From Plotosus lineatus (lineage: Eukaryota; Chordata; Actinopteri; Siluriformes; Plotosidae), in contig CM045734.1 of NCBI GenBank assembly GCA_024760905.1, positions 39,545,564 through 39,609,563 of the forward strand: a DNA stretch of 64,000 nucleotides, written 5' to 3'. The position numbers and the translations under genes are program-made. This document shows positions 1 through 11,227 of this stretch, one piece after another (position 1 is the stretch's first letter; the number at the start of each line of letters is the position of its first letter). A model generated the notes under the pieces. That model did no database searches and was not told the DNA's origin. It saw nothing but the letters and a program-made list of their open reading frames with translations.

Positions 1-32
1 CCCACTGGTCAACAATGCCATGAGTATGCAGT

Positions 33-396
33 CTGTCTGTCTTCCTTTCGGCTTTTTCCCTTTTACACGGGAGTCGCCACAGCGAATCATCTGATTCGCA
101 CGTTTGATTTGGCAGAGATTGTTACGTCGAATGCCCTTCCTGTCACAACCCTTTTTAGCAAGGGACAGAAACACGCTGACGACTTTGCAGCTACTCTTTA
201 CGAAAGTCAGCAATGGTTCTTTTACATGCCTCACACCATAGACAGTGAGAGACATGGCCCGCCTTTGATAACCCAGTTAGCCGCACTGGGAGGGACAGTG
301 ACAACCTTTGGACAACCTTGTGGAGAGTGGGACTTGAACCCCCAACCTTTGGATCAGCGATCCAGCGCCCTATACCACTAGACCACCACTGCCCCG
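33..396 (-). mobile_element. tRNA-derived SINE, full length, RTE-type tail
   Basis: On the minus strand the element starts with a tRNA-like head (A-box-like TGGTCTAGTGGT, B-box-like GGTTCAAGTCC), continues through a body containing the hairpin CCCAGTGCAGCTAACTGGG (C/G variant here), and ends in the tail reading GCTGTGGCGAC...AAAAGCCGAAAGGAA. It is flanked by the 15-bp direct repeat CCATGAGTATGCAGT at 18-32 and 397-411, which marks the insertion exactly. The tail matches the 3' end of the RTE LINEs elsewhere in this window, so the RTE is the likely mobiliser. Confidence 0.9.
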
Positions 397-565
397 CCAT
401 GAGTATGCAGTGTAGCCTGTAATTAAAAAAGTACCCCCAAACAAACAAGTATACAGTATTAAGAGTTAAATTAATATAAATTAATTATTACATGACAAAT
501 ATTGTTAAAGGTCAGGTTCCCATTATGCAGTTTAAAGATGGCCATTTCTGGAATTTGGGTGTCAC

Positions 566-631
566 TATGCCAAATCAAACGTGTGAATCATTCGCTGTGG
601 CGACCCCTGATAAAGGGAAAAAGCCGAAAGG

Positions 632-669
<38 letters not shown>
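566..669 (+). mobile_element. SINE 3' tail fragment followed by (TC)n
   Basis: Only the last ~70 bases of the RTE-type SINE tail are present (GCCAAATCAAACGTGTGAATC, then GCTGTGGCGACCCCTGATAAAGGG). It runs directly into a (TC)n tract at 635-669. This is a severely 5'-truncated copy, and the dinucleotide run probably grew from its 3' end. Confidence 0.75.
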
Positions 670-672
<3 letters not shown>

Positions 673-747
673 TATTTTGTAAAACTATGGTCTAGGAAAG
701 TCTAAAGTCTTTCAAATGATCTGTGAAAATGCATCAATCTGTTTTTT

Positions 748-1842
748 CCACAGTGAGTCCAGAGGAGGGTGTGTTTCTACACATCTAAGAAGAACAGATG
801 GAAGCATGGAGGTGGTCAGTGTTGCTTTCTGCCTGTCATATTACTCTACAAAAACTTGTGGTTCTGCAATACTGTAGATGTGTTGCATTTGCTCATTTTC
901 TGCCTCCTTGCACACAACAATTTCCCATACATTATCTGCCGTGTGGCCTGAGATGTGTTGTTGCTGTTGCTTAATGCAAAATCCTCCACTTGGATTTCCA
1001 TTACGACGCTCTGTTGCATCAGGACTGCAATGATACCGGAATCCAGATTTCCTTCCGCCAAACGTTTTAGCGTCCAGTCTGGTAGTTTCTGTAAAGAAAC
1101 TGGAGACCTGCTTTGATGTTTTTCCACTTGTGAAGAATTAGGCTGTGGGCCTCAGCTTGAGTCTGTATGTTTCCATTTCCAGACTTATTGTAAAGGCTAT
1201 GTGATTCCTTATTCATCCCCATGGGACTGTCAAGAGCAGCGATGGCTTCTTTAGGACCGGGAACATGGGATAACCATGCCAACAAGCCATCTACTGACCC
1301 TTTTCCCGGTTGAGAACTGTGAGATGTTTGGAAATCTGTGTGAAAGATATAAACATCACTGTCACCAGGCAGAACAGGACAATTACAGTCACTGGCCAGA
1401 GCAGTTGTTGCCCTATCTGCCTCTCGCAGACCTTGAATAAAGGCAATTTTGAGTTTCTGGAGGACCTTCTTTAAACGCATTTTCTTTCCAATAATGATTG
1501 TTAAACTTTCTCCTGAATTACCTCTAGATAAGTCATTAGCACTTTTGTTACCTTTCTTGGGATTTTTTTTTTTATAGTGTCAAATTTATTCCGCAGACAT
1601 CATCCCCTCCATCAAGCACCACATAAGGTGCAATATTGCACACATCTAGATTTTCTTTTAATACTGTAACTGTTTTCTCAAAGTCATTATACTCTCCATC
1701 ATGTGTATGGTCCAAATCATACCTGAAATGAAGGCCATAAAATAAACTTGATCCACTGGTAATGAGATTGTTTTGTCTAAAGCATCTATTCTTCAAAAAC
1801 CTTGCTTTCAATGCAGCTGTGAAGACTACTAACTCCTACAAT
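748..1842 (-). pseudogene. ASTE1: ASTE1-like pseudogene (asteroid/XPG-type nuclease), decayed duplicate
   Basis: This is a broken copy of the intact ASTE1-like gene at 6290-8197. On the minus strand, recognisable pieces run in order: the N-terminus (VGVSSLHS near 1835), the YVVLDGGDDV motif (about 1610), the I-domain stretch LREADRATTALA and PGDSDVYIF (about 1350-1430), GLLAWLSHVPGPKEAIAAL (about 1240), and PDWTLKRLAEGNLDSGIIAV (about 1030-1090). Homology stops near 748, inside the segment matching 6909-7015. The start methionine is replaced by Val, about 80 codons are missing after YIF, and several frameshifts separate the pieces. The 5' side is cut by a transposon insertion at 1843. It lies in the same orientation as the intact copy, consistent with tandem duplication. 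The protein cannot be made. Confidence 0.92.
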
Positions 1843-3289
1843 AGGGTGCATCAGACCCCACATGATTTTTAAAATGTTTTTATTTTGTTATGGCAGTACA
1901 ATAAAAGCGTTTTACCTCATGAACAAATAATTTAGTTAAAATTTCATGAATTTTGATTAACATTTACCGTGTCCACATCAAGGGTGAAAAAAATGGGAAA
2001 ATATTGATAGACTAAAAAAATGAGAAAGCAAATTTCTGGGGGTTTCCACTCATCTTCTCTCCTACTTTACGTCATGACCTGTCTGCAGTAGCATATGAAA
2101 CAGCAATCTTGCTGTTGTCACCACCAGATTCCTCAATGATTGCCTGAGTGTATGCTGCCTGCTCAGCTGGTGATAACTTCATTCTTGTAGCCAATGAAAC
2201 CAACTTTGGGTTTTTAAGAATGTCATGTGGAATGAAGGCTGCTGCTCCAGGACGAGCCGTTTGATGATGGGTTTTACCCTGTGAGGAACCAGGAGTGACC
2301 AAATCTTCACAACTGTTATCTTCATCTTGACTGCTTGCACTGTCAGTCAGCTAAACAGTTTTTCTAGCTATTGGAATTCCTTTCGTGTTCGCTCTCGGGA
2401 TTATTTACGCTGGATCTGGGATGCCAGTGCCTGATCATGAACACCGAATGAGGCAATTCTGTCAGTTTTCAGTGACTGAAGAAATTTGATATCTTCTTGG
2501 TTTTTCCTAACTTGCATCTCTAGTCCACAGAGGAAAAGTCTTCTGCAGATCAATTTCCATATCTTTCAGTTTCGCCAGTACACTTTAAGATGAACGGCGG
2601 TCTACTGGTATTTCTTGAATTTTAGAGTTCTTCCCAACTAGTTCTACAATTTTCTCACAAGCTCTTTTCTCTGAAATCATAGGGATGTTTCCTTTCTGAT
2701 AAAATGAAATTATCTTGTCCTGAACAATCTTTGCATTGTCCCTTTGTGTTCTATTGGATACTGTGCCCTGCACTGATCCTTCACATTGATGGAACATGTA
2801 ACTTTTTATCACCTGCTCATTGGTTGGCAGCCTGCAGCCTGTAATTTCTTTATCCACTGCTGTTATGCCCACTCCAAGACCAAATATGGCAGAAGATTCA
2901 CTTGCCATTTTGTTGTGTTTTATCAGTGGACAGCGAGTGTATGACGACATGCTGCATTAGAGCAATACTTAGAAACCATGTATTTCTGAGAAACGGAAAG
3001 TTAAACAACATACTTCTAAGAAATTGAAAGTGAAAGTGCAGAAGAATGATACTAACCACTTAAAATTCTGGAAAAATGCAAACATTAATGCTTGGCATTG
3101 CTTGCCATAGTAATATAACCATTTATTCGAATATTGCCATTATTTCAAAATTTTATGGTCAATGTGGACCCGGTAGAATTTATCCAAATTTCAAAATATT
3201 ATAGACCGTGTGTTTGTTAGGGGTAGAACATTTCTATTATATAGCCATGGCAATATTTTTTACTTGAGGGACGTTGATGCACCTTATCA
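1843..3289 (-). mobile_element. TIR DNA element inserted in the ASTE1-like duplicate
   Basis: A 1,447-bp insertion is bounded by the direct repeat TACAAT at 1837-1842 and 3290-3295. Removing the insert plus one repeat restores alignment to the intact copy at 8192-8200. The ends carry short inverted repeats: AGGGTGCATCAG at the left, and AAGGTGCATCAAC read inward on the minus strand at the right, four bases in from the end. The interior carries minus-strand coding fragments of an unrecognised protein. TIRs plus a 5-6-bp target duplication fit a cut-and-paste DNA transposon, but I cannot assign a superfamily. Confidence 0.72.
2072..2950 (-). pseudogene. Unrecognised coding fragments inside the TIR element
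   Basis: Two minus-strand reading frames (2585-2950, 121 codons; 2072-2302, 76 codons) are joined by a region with stops. The first is Ser/Lys/Glu-rich and contains CRLPTNEQVIKSYMFHQ and a predicted helical stretch with YQKGNIPMISEKRACEKI. Between the frames, broken pieces read MQVRKNQEDIKFLQSLKTD, and the second contains LVSLATRMKLSPAEQAAYTQ. The layout (N-terminal Cys/Leu motif, helical middle, Lys-rich C-terminus) recalls uncharacterised proteins common in marine animals. No transposase catalytic motif is visible, so it may be cargo or a degenerate element protein. Function unknown. Confidence 0.5.
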
Positions 3290-3295
3290 TACAAT

Positions 3296-3420
3296 GAACA
3301 ACATTTGGCCCTTTTAACTTTCTTCAAAGAAAATATGACAATGCCTCAAGTAAGCCATGTAATAATGTGAAGAAGATCCAGATCTGCTTCTCTAGCACTT
3401 TAAGGTAACTTTTTTGTCCT
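3296..3420 (-). other. Duplicated 5' flank of the ASTE1-like pseudogene
   Basis: This stretch aligns with the region just upstream of the intact ASTE1-like gene (8192-8310). Both contain TGAACAA, a CTTC...AAAGAAAAT block, AGYMATGTAA and GAGATCC/CCAGATC followed by TGCTTCTSTAGC. It shows that the duplicated unit included promoter-side sequence. Promoter elements were not identified. Confidence 0.7.
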
Positions 3421-3985
3421 GCATTGCGTGCCTTGTTTGTCATACATGCCCTTCCTCTAGCTACATGCATATGTATTTGACGTGCAAATTTTATCGTACA
3501 CTTTTTCATATGGTGAAAATATTTTCTTGGACTTCTACAGTGCATTAAATTGTTACTTTTATTCAGAAAAAACATATAGTATACCAGCCATATCTGTCAG
3601 TCACGCTCTGCAGATTCATCTCTTAAATCATAACCTCTTGAGCTGAAGCAATTCTTTAAAAAATCGGTTTATATCTCTTTTTGTCACATCTGTCTCTGCC
3701 TTTCTGCATGTACTGTGTGCTTCCTGTAGCTGTTCACATTGACTGGTGGTTTGGATGGATGCTTCCAGTCTTGGAGACTGAAAGTCCCAGCATGCATAAG
3801 TGGCTACTAGGGCTATAGCTTATCTGAGCAAATAAAGTATAATGAAGATTAATTTACAAGACGTTACCTGAGCTTTCCTTGCAGTAACTATCAGTTTATC
3901 TATCTGTGTTATTACTCAATGATTCTCTCTGCATCTACATCCAATCACGAGGAATGGACATCGATCCCTGAAGCTTGAATGATGC
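3421..3985. other. Spacer, nothing recognised
   Basis: AT-rich sequence without a reading frame, repeat or splice-flanked exon that I can support. Weak homology to the 5' flank of the second ASTE1-like copy may continue into it. Confidence 0.4.
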
Positions 3986-3987
3986 TC

Positions 3988-4245
3988 ATACAGGGATCGT
4001 CATGGCTGTGATCACATGGCTGTGGTTCGCCAGGCCATATACGGACTTACTCACACCCTCAGGCAATTTGGAACAGGTAGCTAACCTACTGTGCAGTATT
4101 TTGGACTGTAGGAGGAAACCAGAATACCTGGAGGAAACCCACACAAGCATGGGGAGAACATACAAACTCCACACATAAGAGCCCAGGCCTGGAATCGAAC
4201 CCAGGACTTCTTGCTGTGAGGCAGGCGTGCTAATCACTATGCAAA
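3988..4245 (-). mobile_element. V-SINE-like copy
   Basis: Read on the minus strand, it has a tRNA-like start (GTGATTAGCACGCCTGCC, GGTTCGATTCC), then the conserved block GTGTGGAGTTTGTATGTTCTC...GGTTTCCTCC...CCAAA, the arrangement of V-SINE family elements such as DANA and HE1. It is diverged, and no target duplication was found. Confidence 0.75.
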
Positions 4246-5345
<1,100 letters not shown>

Positions 5346-5978
5346 CAGGGATCTCTCGCTGCTTCGCGCTTCAATTTATGTGGCTTCAGTGCATCGCGTT
5401 TTTTTTTTTTTAAATATTCATAGAATTAAAAAATAAGGAACTTAAGGAAGAATAGTGGAAAAAGTTAAGGAAAATGCCTCAAAACAAGGCCAATTATGCA
5501 ACAACAACAACAACAAAACCTAAACGAACACAAAACAAAAAGCAACCCAAAACCTCCTATCAAAACTACTTACACTTTTATGTGAGGTGTGCATCTAAGT
5601 GCGTGCATGCACATCTGTATGTGTGTGCATTTATATTTTATTTACATCTTATGCATTATTTTTTAATGTTTAATTGTTATTATAAACATTTATAGCATTG
5701 AATATGTATTAATTGATATTATATACATATATACATGTACATATATGTCAGGTGAACCTACTTCAGGAAATCGGTGGTCACGGTGGTGGTTCCAATTAAC
5801 TGGGGAAAATGAGGGATTAAACAGGAGTGATCACACATTGGAGAGATGCTGCACCAAGTGGACCGACATGAATCAAGGCACCAACAAGAGAGATGTCAAT
5901 TGAAACAAAGGAGAGGATTATCAAACTTCTTAAGGAAGGTCAATCATCATGCGATTTTCCAATAACAATAATAATAAC

Positions 5979-6019
<41 letters not shown>

Positions 6020-6103
6020 TGTCAGTCAGGGGGAGGGTGAACCTACTTCAGGAAATCGGTGGTCGCGGGGGGATTCCAATTAACCGGGGAAAATGAGGGA
6101 TCC
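5346..6103 (+). mobile_element. CAGGGATCCCTCG-type TIR element, rearranged copy
   Basis: The left end CAGGGATCTCTCGCTGCTTCGCG and the right end GAGGGATCCCT match the ~560-bp TIR family seen intact at 50805-51363. The 3' segment (CCTACTTCAGGAAATCGGTGGTC to TGAGGGAT) is present twice, at about 5755-5816 and 6036-6103. Between them lie about 140 bases that read like a helix-turn-helix N-terminus (MSIETKERIIKLLKEG) and an (AAT)n tract. It may be a duplicated end or two overlapping insertions. Confidence 0.65.
5965..6018. repeat. (AAT)n microsatellite
   Basis: About 17 tandem AAT units, interrupted at the 5' side, located between the two duplicated 3' segments of the TIR element. Confidence 0.95.
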
Positions 6104-6289
6104 CTATATATACATATTTGTGTGTATATTGTATATATGAATATAAATATAAATAAAAAAGACAATCACACACACTTTTTGCTAGCTCACACACTCATAT
6201 TTTTAGATTTGGATTTCCAAGTTCCTTTGAGCTTCATCTAGTTTCATCCTTCATGTACAGTACTGATTTTCATTCGCTTCCTCATCTTT

Positions 6290-8197
6290 TTACATCAGAT
6301 TTTCAAATCCTTTGCTCAGTTCATCCATTGTCTCCTGGTGTTCCGTTGGCTGTGTCTTCATCCTTCTCATAAATTTGTTATCCTGCTCATATTCCACTGC
6401 AGCCTGGAGAGTTCGGTAAAGACTGATTGCAACTGGGTCTCCAGCAAAAAAAGACTCAGGGTCTTTTCCTCTTTTCAGCTCACGAGCTATGCCATGTACC
6501 AAAGAGCCACAGTACAACCATGCTAGCTCTGGTTCTGGCAGTGGATGATTTAGTAGCTGGTTCAGATTAAAAGTGTCCTTTAAACAGCATTGCCACTGGT
6601 TATAAGCATGAGCCAACTCCAGATCAAAAGGTTTCTTATCCTCACGACTAAGCAGCCTTTTAAACTCCAAACTCACTGGACAAAACTCTTTCTCTGTCTG
6701 CTGTTCTCTGCACAGGTGTCCACGGACCAGGTAGGCCAGTAAAGCCTGGACCTTTTCTGCCTCTGGCTTTTGGCTTGCATGCTTAAACCAGAAACATGTG
6801 ACATATACTGCTAGTTGTAAACTTTCAGGAACATGGTCAAAATTAGTGACTGTGGACATGTCCAGAGCCTCCAACATGACCTGCAGACGCAAATGCTGTG
6901 GCGCCTCCCACAGTGAGTCCAGAGGAAGGTGTGATTCTACACATTTTGGTAGAATAGCTGGAACCTTGAAGCAAGTCATTGTTGTTTTCTGCCTGCCATA
7001 TTCCTCAACATAAAATTGCGTCTCTGCAGTAGATGGGCTGGATTTACTGTTTTTTGGCCAAGTTATACACGACAGCATGCCATACATCATCTGCCGTATT
7101 ACCCGAGATGTGTTATTACTGTCGCTCTTTCCAAAATGCTCCACTTGGATTTTTAATATGACCCGCTGTTGGGTCAGGACTGCAATAATGTTGGAAGCCA
7201 GCCTTCCTTCTGCTAAAGGTTTCAGAGTCCATTGTGGTAGGTTCAGTAAAGAACCTGGAGGCCTGGTCTGAGGTTCTCCCTTTGTAAAAAACTGGGCTAT
7301 GGAGCTGTGATCTAGAATGTATAGCCCCATTTCCTGATGTAATTGAGTGCCAAGATCATCTGATTGCTTGTTTTTTCCAACCAGACTCACAAGAGCAGTG
7401 ATGGCTTCATTAGGACCAGGGAAATCAGATAACCATCTCAATAAGCCGTCTATCTCACCCTTTCTTCCACGGAAGGTTGAGAACTGTGAAAAGTTTGGAA
7501 GGGTCTGCTTGTTCAGTTTGCTGTAATCATTGCCCAAGATGGTAGAGAAAAGTGGAAGAAGTTCTACATTCATGTTGTTAAAAGGAACACATAGCTTCCT
7601 AAACCCAAAGAATTTGGCAGGGATGGAATATGTGTCAGCAGATTTATGATGCTTCACATTCCTCCACTTGAAATGAGTGATGGGCAAAAATCCACCCTGG
7701 TTGTTAAAGATATAAAAATCACTGTCACCTGACAGGACAGGACAATTCCACTCATTAGCCAAAGCAGCTACTTCCCAGTCCGCTTCTCCCAGACACTGAA
7801 TACACGGAATCCTGAGTTTCCGGAGGACCTGTATGAACACAATTTTGATCAGAATTGGTAAAAGTTGTTCTGAATTACCTCTTGACAATTCATTAGCGCT
7901 TTTGAGCCTTTGTTCATATCTTCTCTTCAGGGTATCAAATTTATTTCCTTTAACATCCATCCCTCCATCAAGCACCACATAGGGATCAATATTGCACATG
8001 CTTAGCTTTCCAAAAAATGTTGTAACCGTTAACTGAAATTCATTATAATCTCCACCATGCATTTGGTCCAGTTCAGACTCAAAATAAAGTCGATGATACA
8101 AACTGGATCCATCGATGATGAGTTTGCTTTGTCTAAAGTCTTTAATCCTCAAAAGTCCTGTGTTTTCAATGTAGCTGTGAAGACCACCGACTCCCAT
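6290..8197 (-). CDS. ASTE1: Asteroid homolog 1-like protein (XPG/FEN-type nuclease family), intact
   Basis: An uninterrupted 635-codon frame. I chose the ATG at 8197, not the one three codons upstream, because it gives the family start MGVGGL. The N domain has IIDGSSLYHRL (Asp29) and YVVLDGG (Asp77). The internal domain has CLGEADWEVAALANEW (Glu138, Asp140) and CPVLSGDSDF (Asp158, Asp160), which are the acidic metal-binding positions of the FEN/XPG fold. The C-terminal part contains LPEPELAWLYCGSLVHG, a block I recall from vertebrate ASTE1. Length is near that of human ASTE1. Metal-dependent structure-specific DNA cleavage is inferred from family membership. It sits at the 5' side of the decayed CCDC158 exons on the opposite strand and has a broken duplicate at 748-1842. 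No introns are needed; whether it is expressed is not shown. Confidence 0.93.
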   Translation of the reverse strand: MGVGGLHSYIENTGLLRIKDFRQSKLIIDGSSLYHRLYFESELDQMHGGDYNEFQLTVTTFFGKLSMCNIDPYVVLDGGMDVKGNKFDTLKRRYEQRLKSANELSRGNSEQLLPILIKIVFIQVLRKLRIPCIQCLGEADWEVAALANEWNCPVLSGDSDFYIFNNQGGFLPITHFKWRNVKHHKSADTYSIPAKFFGFRKLCVPFNNMNVELLPLFSTILGNDYSKLNKQTLPNFSQFSTFRGRKGEIDGLLRWLSDFPGPNEAITALVSLVGKNKQSDDLGTQLHQEMGLYILDHSSIAQFFTKGEPQTRPPGSLLNLPQWTLKPLAEGRLASNIIAVLTQQRVILKIQVEHFGKSDSNNTSRVIRQMMYGMLSCITWPKNSKSSPSTAETQFYVEEYGRQKTTMTCFKVPAILPKCVESHLPLDSLWEAPQHLRLQVMLEALDMSTVTNFDHVPESLQLAVYVTCFWFKHASQKPEAEKVQALLAYLVRGHLCREQQTEKEFCPVSLEFKRLLSREDKKPFDLELAHAYNQWQCCLKDTFNLNQLLNHPLPEPELAWLYCGSLVHGIARELKRGKDPESFFAGDPVAISLYRTLQAAVEYEQDNKFMRRMKTQPTEHQETMDELSKGFENLM

Positions 8198-8420
8198 GTT
8201 GAACAAAAGTTGACGCTCTTAAGTCTTCTTAAACGAAAATGTAATAATGTCTTCAGTGAGCAATGTAAACGTGGGAAGGAGATCCGCTTCTGTAGCTATT
8301 TGAGATTCTTGATGAATTGGTCCTGATTCGTATGTGTGTGTTTGTGTGTCGTACGTGTCCACCCTCCAACTTATAAGATTTGACTTTTAAATGAGCCAAT
8401 TTTCATCGACTTTTACATAC
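8198..8420 (-). promoter_or_regulatory. 5' flank/putative 5'UTR of the intact ASTE1-like gene
   Basis: The first ~120 bases upstream of the start codon align with 3296-3420 next to the pseudogene, so they belong to the duplicated unit. No TATA box or CpG-rich promoter stands out. The promoter label is inferred from position only. Confidence 0.35.
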
Positions 8421-8829
8421 TTCACATACTATTCACTTGGATTGCTCTAGTCCAAAGCAATGTTTACATTCAGTAAGGACGAAAAAGACATCTGCCAACA
8501 TGTTTTAATAATCGGTTACACCCTGTAGATTGATAGAAATTAAGGCTAAAGTATAGCAAAGAATTTTCTTCCTTACTTGTAGCATAAAGCTCGAGAAAAA
8601 TCAGAATAAATCAGATACTTATGGGCTTCAAGTGCACACATGAGCAGGTGCAGAGCTCTTTAAGACTTCAAGCATATAGTTTGAGGCAGAAGCATAAAGA
8701 AAAGCAAACTAAAATGAGATTGTAGTACAGTATTTTATATTAACATTTTAACCATGAGAGAGGCCCCCGCGGCTGAACAAAAGAGCGGGCCCCCACTTCA
8801 CCTGGGGGTGCCCCGAGGCCACGACCCAT
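8421..8829. other. Spacer, nothing recognised
   Basis: AT-rich, then a short GC-rich stretch at 8760-8830 (CCCCGCGGCTGAAC...CACCTGGGGGTGCCCC). No gene or known repeat is supported. Confidence 0.35.
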
Positions 8830-8842
8830 CAGTTGGACGGGC

Positions 8843-9790
8843 AGTGATGGCCTGATGGTAACGGTGCTGGCTTATTGATGCGATGCTAAGGTTGGGAGTT
8901 CAAGTCCCACTCTCAACAGGTTATCACTGTCTCCCCCCCCCCCCCCCCCAGTGTACTAACTGTGTTATCAAAGACCAGTCATGTCTCTCACTGTCTATGG
9001 TGAGAGGTTCATGTAAAAGCACCATTGCTGACTTTCGTAAAGAGTAGCTGCAAAGTCGTCAGTGTGTTTCTGTCCCTTGCTAAAAAGGGTTGTGACAGGA
9101 AGGGCATCCGACGTAAAAACCTACGCCAAATCAAACGTGCGAATCAGATGATTCGCTGTGGCGACTCCCGAGTCTTCTTCTTCTTCTTTTCCTTTCGGCT
9201 GTTCCCTTCAGGGGTCGCCACAGCAAATGATCTGCCTCCTTCTCTCCCTATCCTCTGCATCTTCTACTCTTACTCCAACGACCTTCATGTCCGCCTTCAC
9301 CGCATCCATAAATCTTCTCTTTGGTCTTCCTCTGGGCCTTTTGCCTGGTAGTTCCAACCTCAGCATCCTACGACCAATATACTCACTATCCCTCCTCTGT
9401 ACATGTCCAAACCATCTCAATCTAGCCTCTCTGACTTTGTCTCCAAAACATCTAACATGTGCTGTCCCTCTGATGTACTCATTCCTGATCCTATCCATCC
9501 TCGTTACTCCCAAAGAGAACCTCAACATTTTCATCTCTGCTACCTCCAACTCTGACTCCTGTCTTTTCCCCAGCGCCACTGTCTCTAAACCATACAACAT
9601 TGCTGTCCTCAACACCGTCTTGTACACTTTTCCCTTCATTCTTGCCGATATCTTCCTATCACACATCACACCGGACACTTTTCTCCATCCATTCCAACCT
9701 GCCTGCACGCGCTTCTTCACCTCTTTTCCACACTCTCCATTGCTCTGTGGCGGCTCCCGAGTAAAAGGGAAAAAGCCGAAAGGAAGACAG
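8843..9790 (+). mobile_element. tRNA-derived SINE, RTE-type tail, split by an RTE insertion
   Basis: The head (GTGATGGCCTGATGGTAACGG, GGGAGTTCAAGTCCC) is followed by a poly-C tract at 8932-8950, the standard body, and the RTE-type tail reaching GTGGCGACTCCCGAG at 9172. The tail resumes after the inserted LINE at 9762 as TAAAAGGGAAAAAGCCGAAAGGAA. The SINE is therefore the older, target element. Confidence 0.85.
9173..9745 (-). mobile_element. 5'-truncated RTE-clade LINE inserted in a SINE tail
   Basis: It contains the C-terminal ~170 codons of the RTE reading frame on the minus strand (LRWFGHVQRRDSEYIG, RPKRRFMD) and the tail GGCGACCCCTGAAGGGAACAG...AAGAAGAAGA. The 16-bp target duplication TGTGGCGRCTCCCGAG lies at 9157-9172 and 9746-9761. 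The copy was truncated during reverse transcription and cannot act alone. Confidence 0.92.
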
Positions 9791-9892
9791 ACGTAGACAA
9801 ATAATATTATTTATAGTCGCTGACGGAGCGGGCGTGAAATGTTGTTTTTCTTCCTAGAGGGGGCGCCACAGAAAATAATTGAGAAGCACTGC
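9791..9892 (-). mobile_element. hAT-like MITE fragment
   Basis: Ends in TTGAGAAGCACTG (reverse complement CAGTGCTTCTCAA, a hAT-type terminus). It is the inverted counterpart of 34617-34725, sharing AATTATTTTCTGTGRCGCCCCCTC and the GACTATAAATA stretch. It abuts the first recognised CCDC158 exon. Confidence 0.6.
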
Positions 9893-9901
9893 TCTATTAA
9901 G

Positions 9902-9994
9902 AATGGAGCAGGTCATTACCAGTCATGAACAGAAGGTGGCAATGTTAACTGAGAAGCTGTATAACTCTCAGACATAGATGGCCTGCAACACCAG
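9902..9994 (+). pseudogene. CCDC158: CCDC158-like exon a
   Basis: Reads MEQVITSHEQKVAMLTEKL, aligning with the CCDC158 stretch IEQLISEHE...LTEK. It is open for 24 codons, then TAG at 9975 (probably CAG to TAG), and may continue to an AG/GTGG donor at 9994. The 5' border is an AG at 9900-9901 beside a MITE, so the exon start may be lost. Confidence 0.7.
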
Positions 9995-10272
9995 GTGGAA
10001 GTACTGTACTGTATACAGTAAGAGTCCCACTGCTGTGCCACATTCTCTGCTCTGCATTAAACTTGTACAATTTAGTTGTGTCCTAAATACCGATGTATTC
10101 AATAAAGTTTTAAAAATGCTTAATTCAAAAGCAGCGTGGGTTATTGAAGTGGGATCATGTCAAAACAGCTCGATTCACTTTTAAACTGTGTGCAGTACCT
10201 GTTCAGCCAGGCACTTTGTTTCAAGAACTGATCTCAATTTCCATCTTGTCTTTTGTTTTCTGTTCATACAAG

Positions 10273-10371
10273 ACAGCAACTCCAGAGCCAAATCTCACGA
10301 CCCCAATCAGACCTAAGTGACATGGAGTCTGCTCAGACCTGCTGGAGAAGTACAAGAGCTATGCAGCTAAC
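10273..10371 (+). pseudogene. CCDC158: CCDC158-like exon b
   Basis: A good pyrimidine tract and AG at 10272, and a donor AAC/GTAACA at 10371. The 5' half reads RPQSDLSDMES and the 3' half, in another frame, SDLLEKYKSYAAN. Both match CCDC158 (RQLSDLES...SELREAKRMYEDK), with about 16 bases missing between them, which causes a frameshift. Confidence 0.7.
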
Positions 10372-10552
10372 GTAACATGAACACAACATAATCACTGCTC
10401 AAGAAGATTTCCGAAGCTGGATGTGTTTTCCTTTAAGTACAAATTGTTTTTCTCAGCATCTTCCAGACACATTGTGAAATAAACAGTCATGTGGAGGCTG
10501 TAAACTGTGATGGTTTCTTGGAAAGGGAGTAAACATGTGGCTCTGTGATTAG

Positions 10553-10678
10553 GTCAGTAATCTGGAGGAGGCGCTGGCTGAAGCAAATTCCCAAACAGAG
10601 AAGGTCCAGAAAGGGAGAGAGAGAGACCTCTCGCTTCAGCAAGCTGAGTAACAGGACATCCAGCTGTGCCGTCTTACA
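10553..10678 (+). pseudogene. CCDC158: CCDC158-like exon c
   Basis: The acceptor GATTAG precedes VSNLEEALAEANSQTEKVQK and GRERDLSLQQAE, matching the CCDC158 segment LEKQLVLANSELTEARTERDQ. A TAA at 10649 interrupts the frame before QDIQLCRL. An alternative donor at 10647/10648 would avoid the stop but would drop conserved residues. Confidence 0.7.
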
Positions 10679-10689
10679 GTAATACAGTA

Positions 10690-11212
10690 CAGTACATGTT
10701 TCACCTTAATGCACATTGTACTTTACCAGAGCAGACAGATGTTTCACAGACCCATTCACTGATGGAATTTCATCAATTTTTTTTTATGCAAAATAGGGAT
10801 CCTTCTTTTAAATAAACCATGAGGCCATAAAACACAAACTATTACATGACTCACATATTGGGGAAATGATTTCTATTTCTGAGTATGTGCTGATCTTTGC
10901 ATAATCCGCTTTCAGAAACTGAGTAAGGAGTTTTGAAACATGATACGTTTAGAATTTAGTCACAGCACAGTTCAGAATTCTTTAGTGAAGTTCAAATGAT
11001 ACTATAGAATTCTAGATACGTATGGCATGGTAGAGTTGTTTGTATGACAACAGTTGCATCACACCATCTCAGACAGAGTTCTGGCAGACGGAGAATAATA
11101 TCAGGTATCCAAGAGAACAGGTCAGTTGGAGAAATGGTTGTGTACTCAATGTAGAGTGACTCAAATGTTTGCAGCATTTGACAGTAATTTTTATTTATTT
11201 ATTCTACCAGAT
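10690..11212. other. Intronic spacer, nothing recognised
   Basis: AT-rich intron sequence between CCDC158-like exons. No repeat family or exon could be supported. Confidence 0.4.
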
Positions 11213-11227
11213 ACAGAGCAGAGACAA

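Noticed and set aside
6290..8197. Interpretation of the intact ASTE1-like gene as a processed retrocopy of its neighbour
   Set aside because: No poly-A tract or flanking duplication, and the homology with the other copy extends into 5' flanking DNA, which favours DNA-level duplication.
8843..8930. tRNA genes (A-box and B-box present here and in about 15 other places)
   Set aside because: All are heads of SINEs followed by the same body and tail with target duplications. None folds or terminates like an independent tRNA gene.
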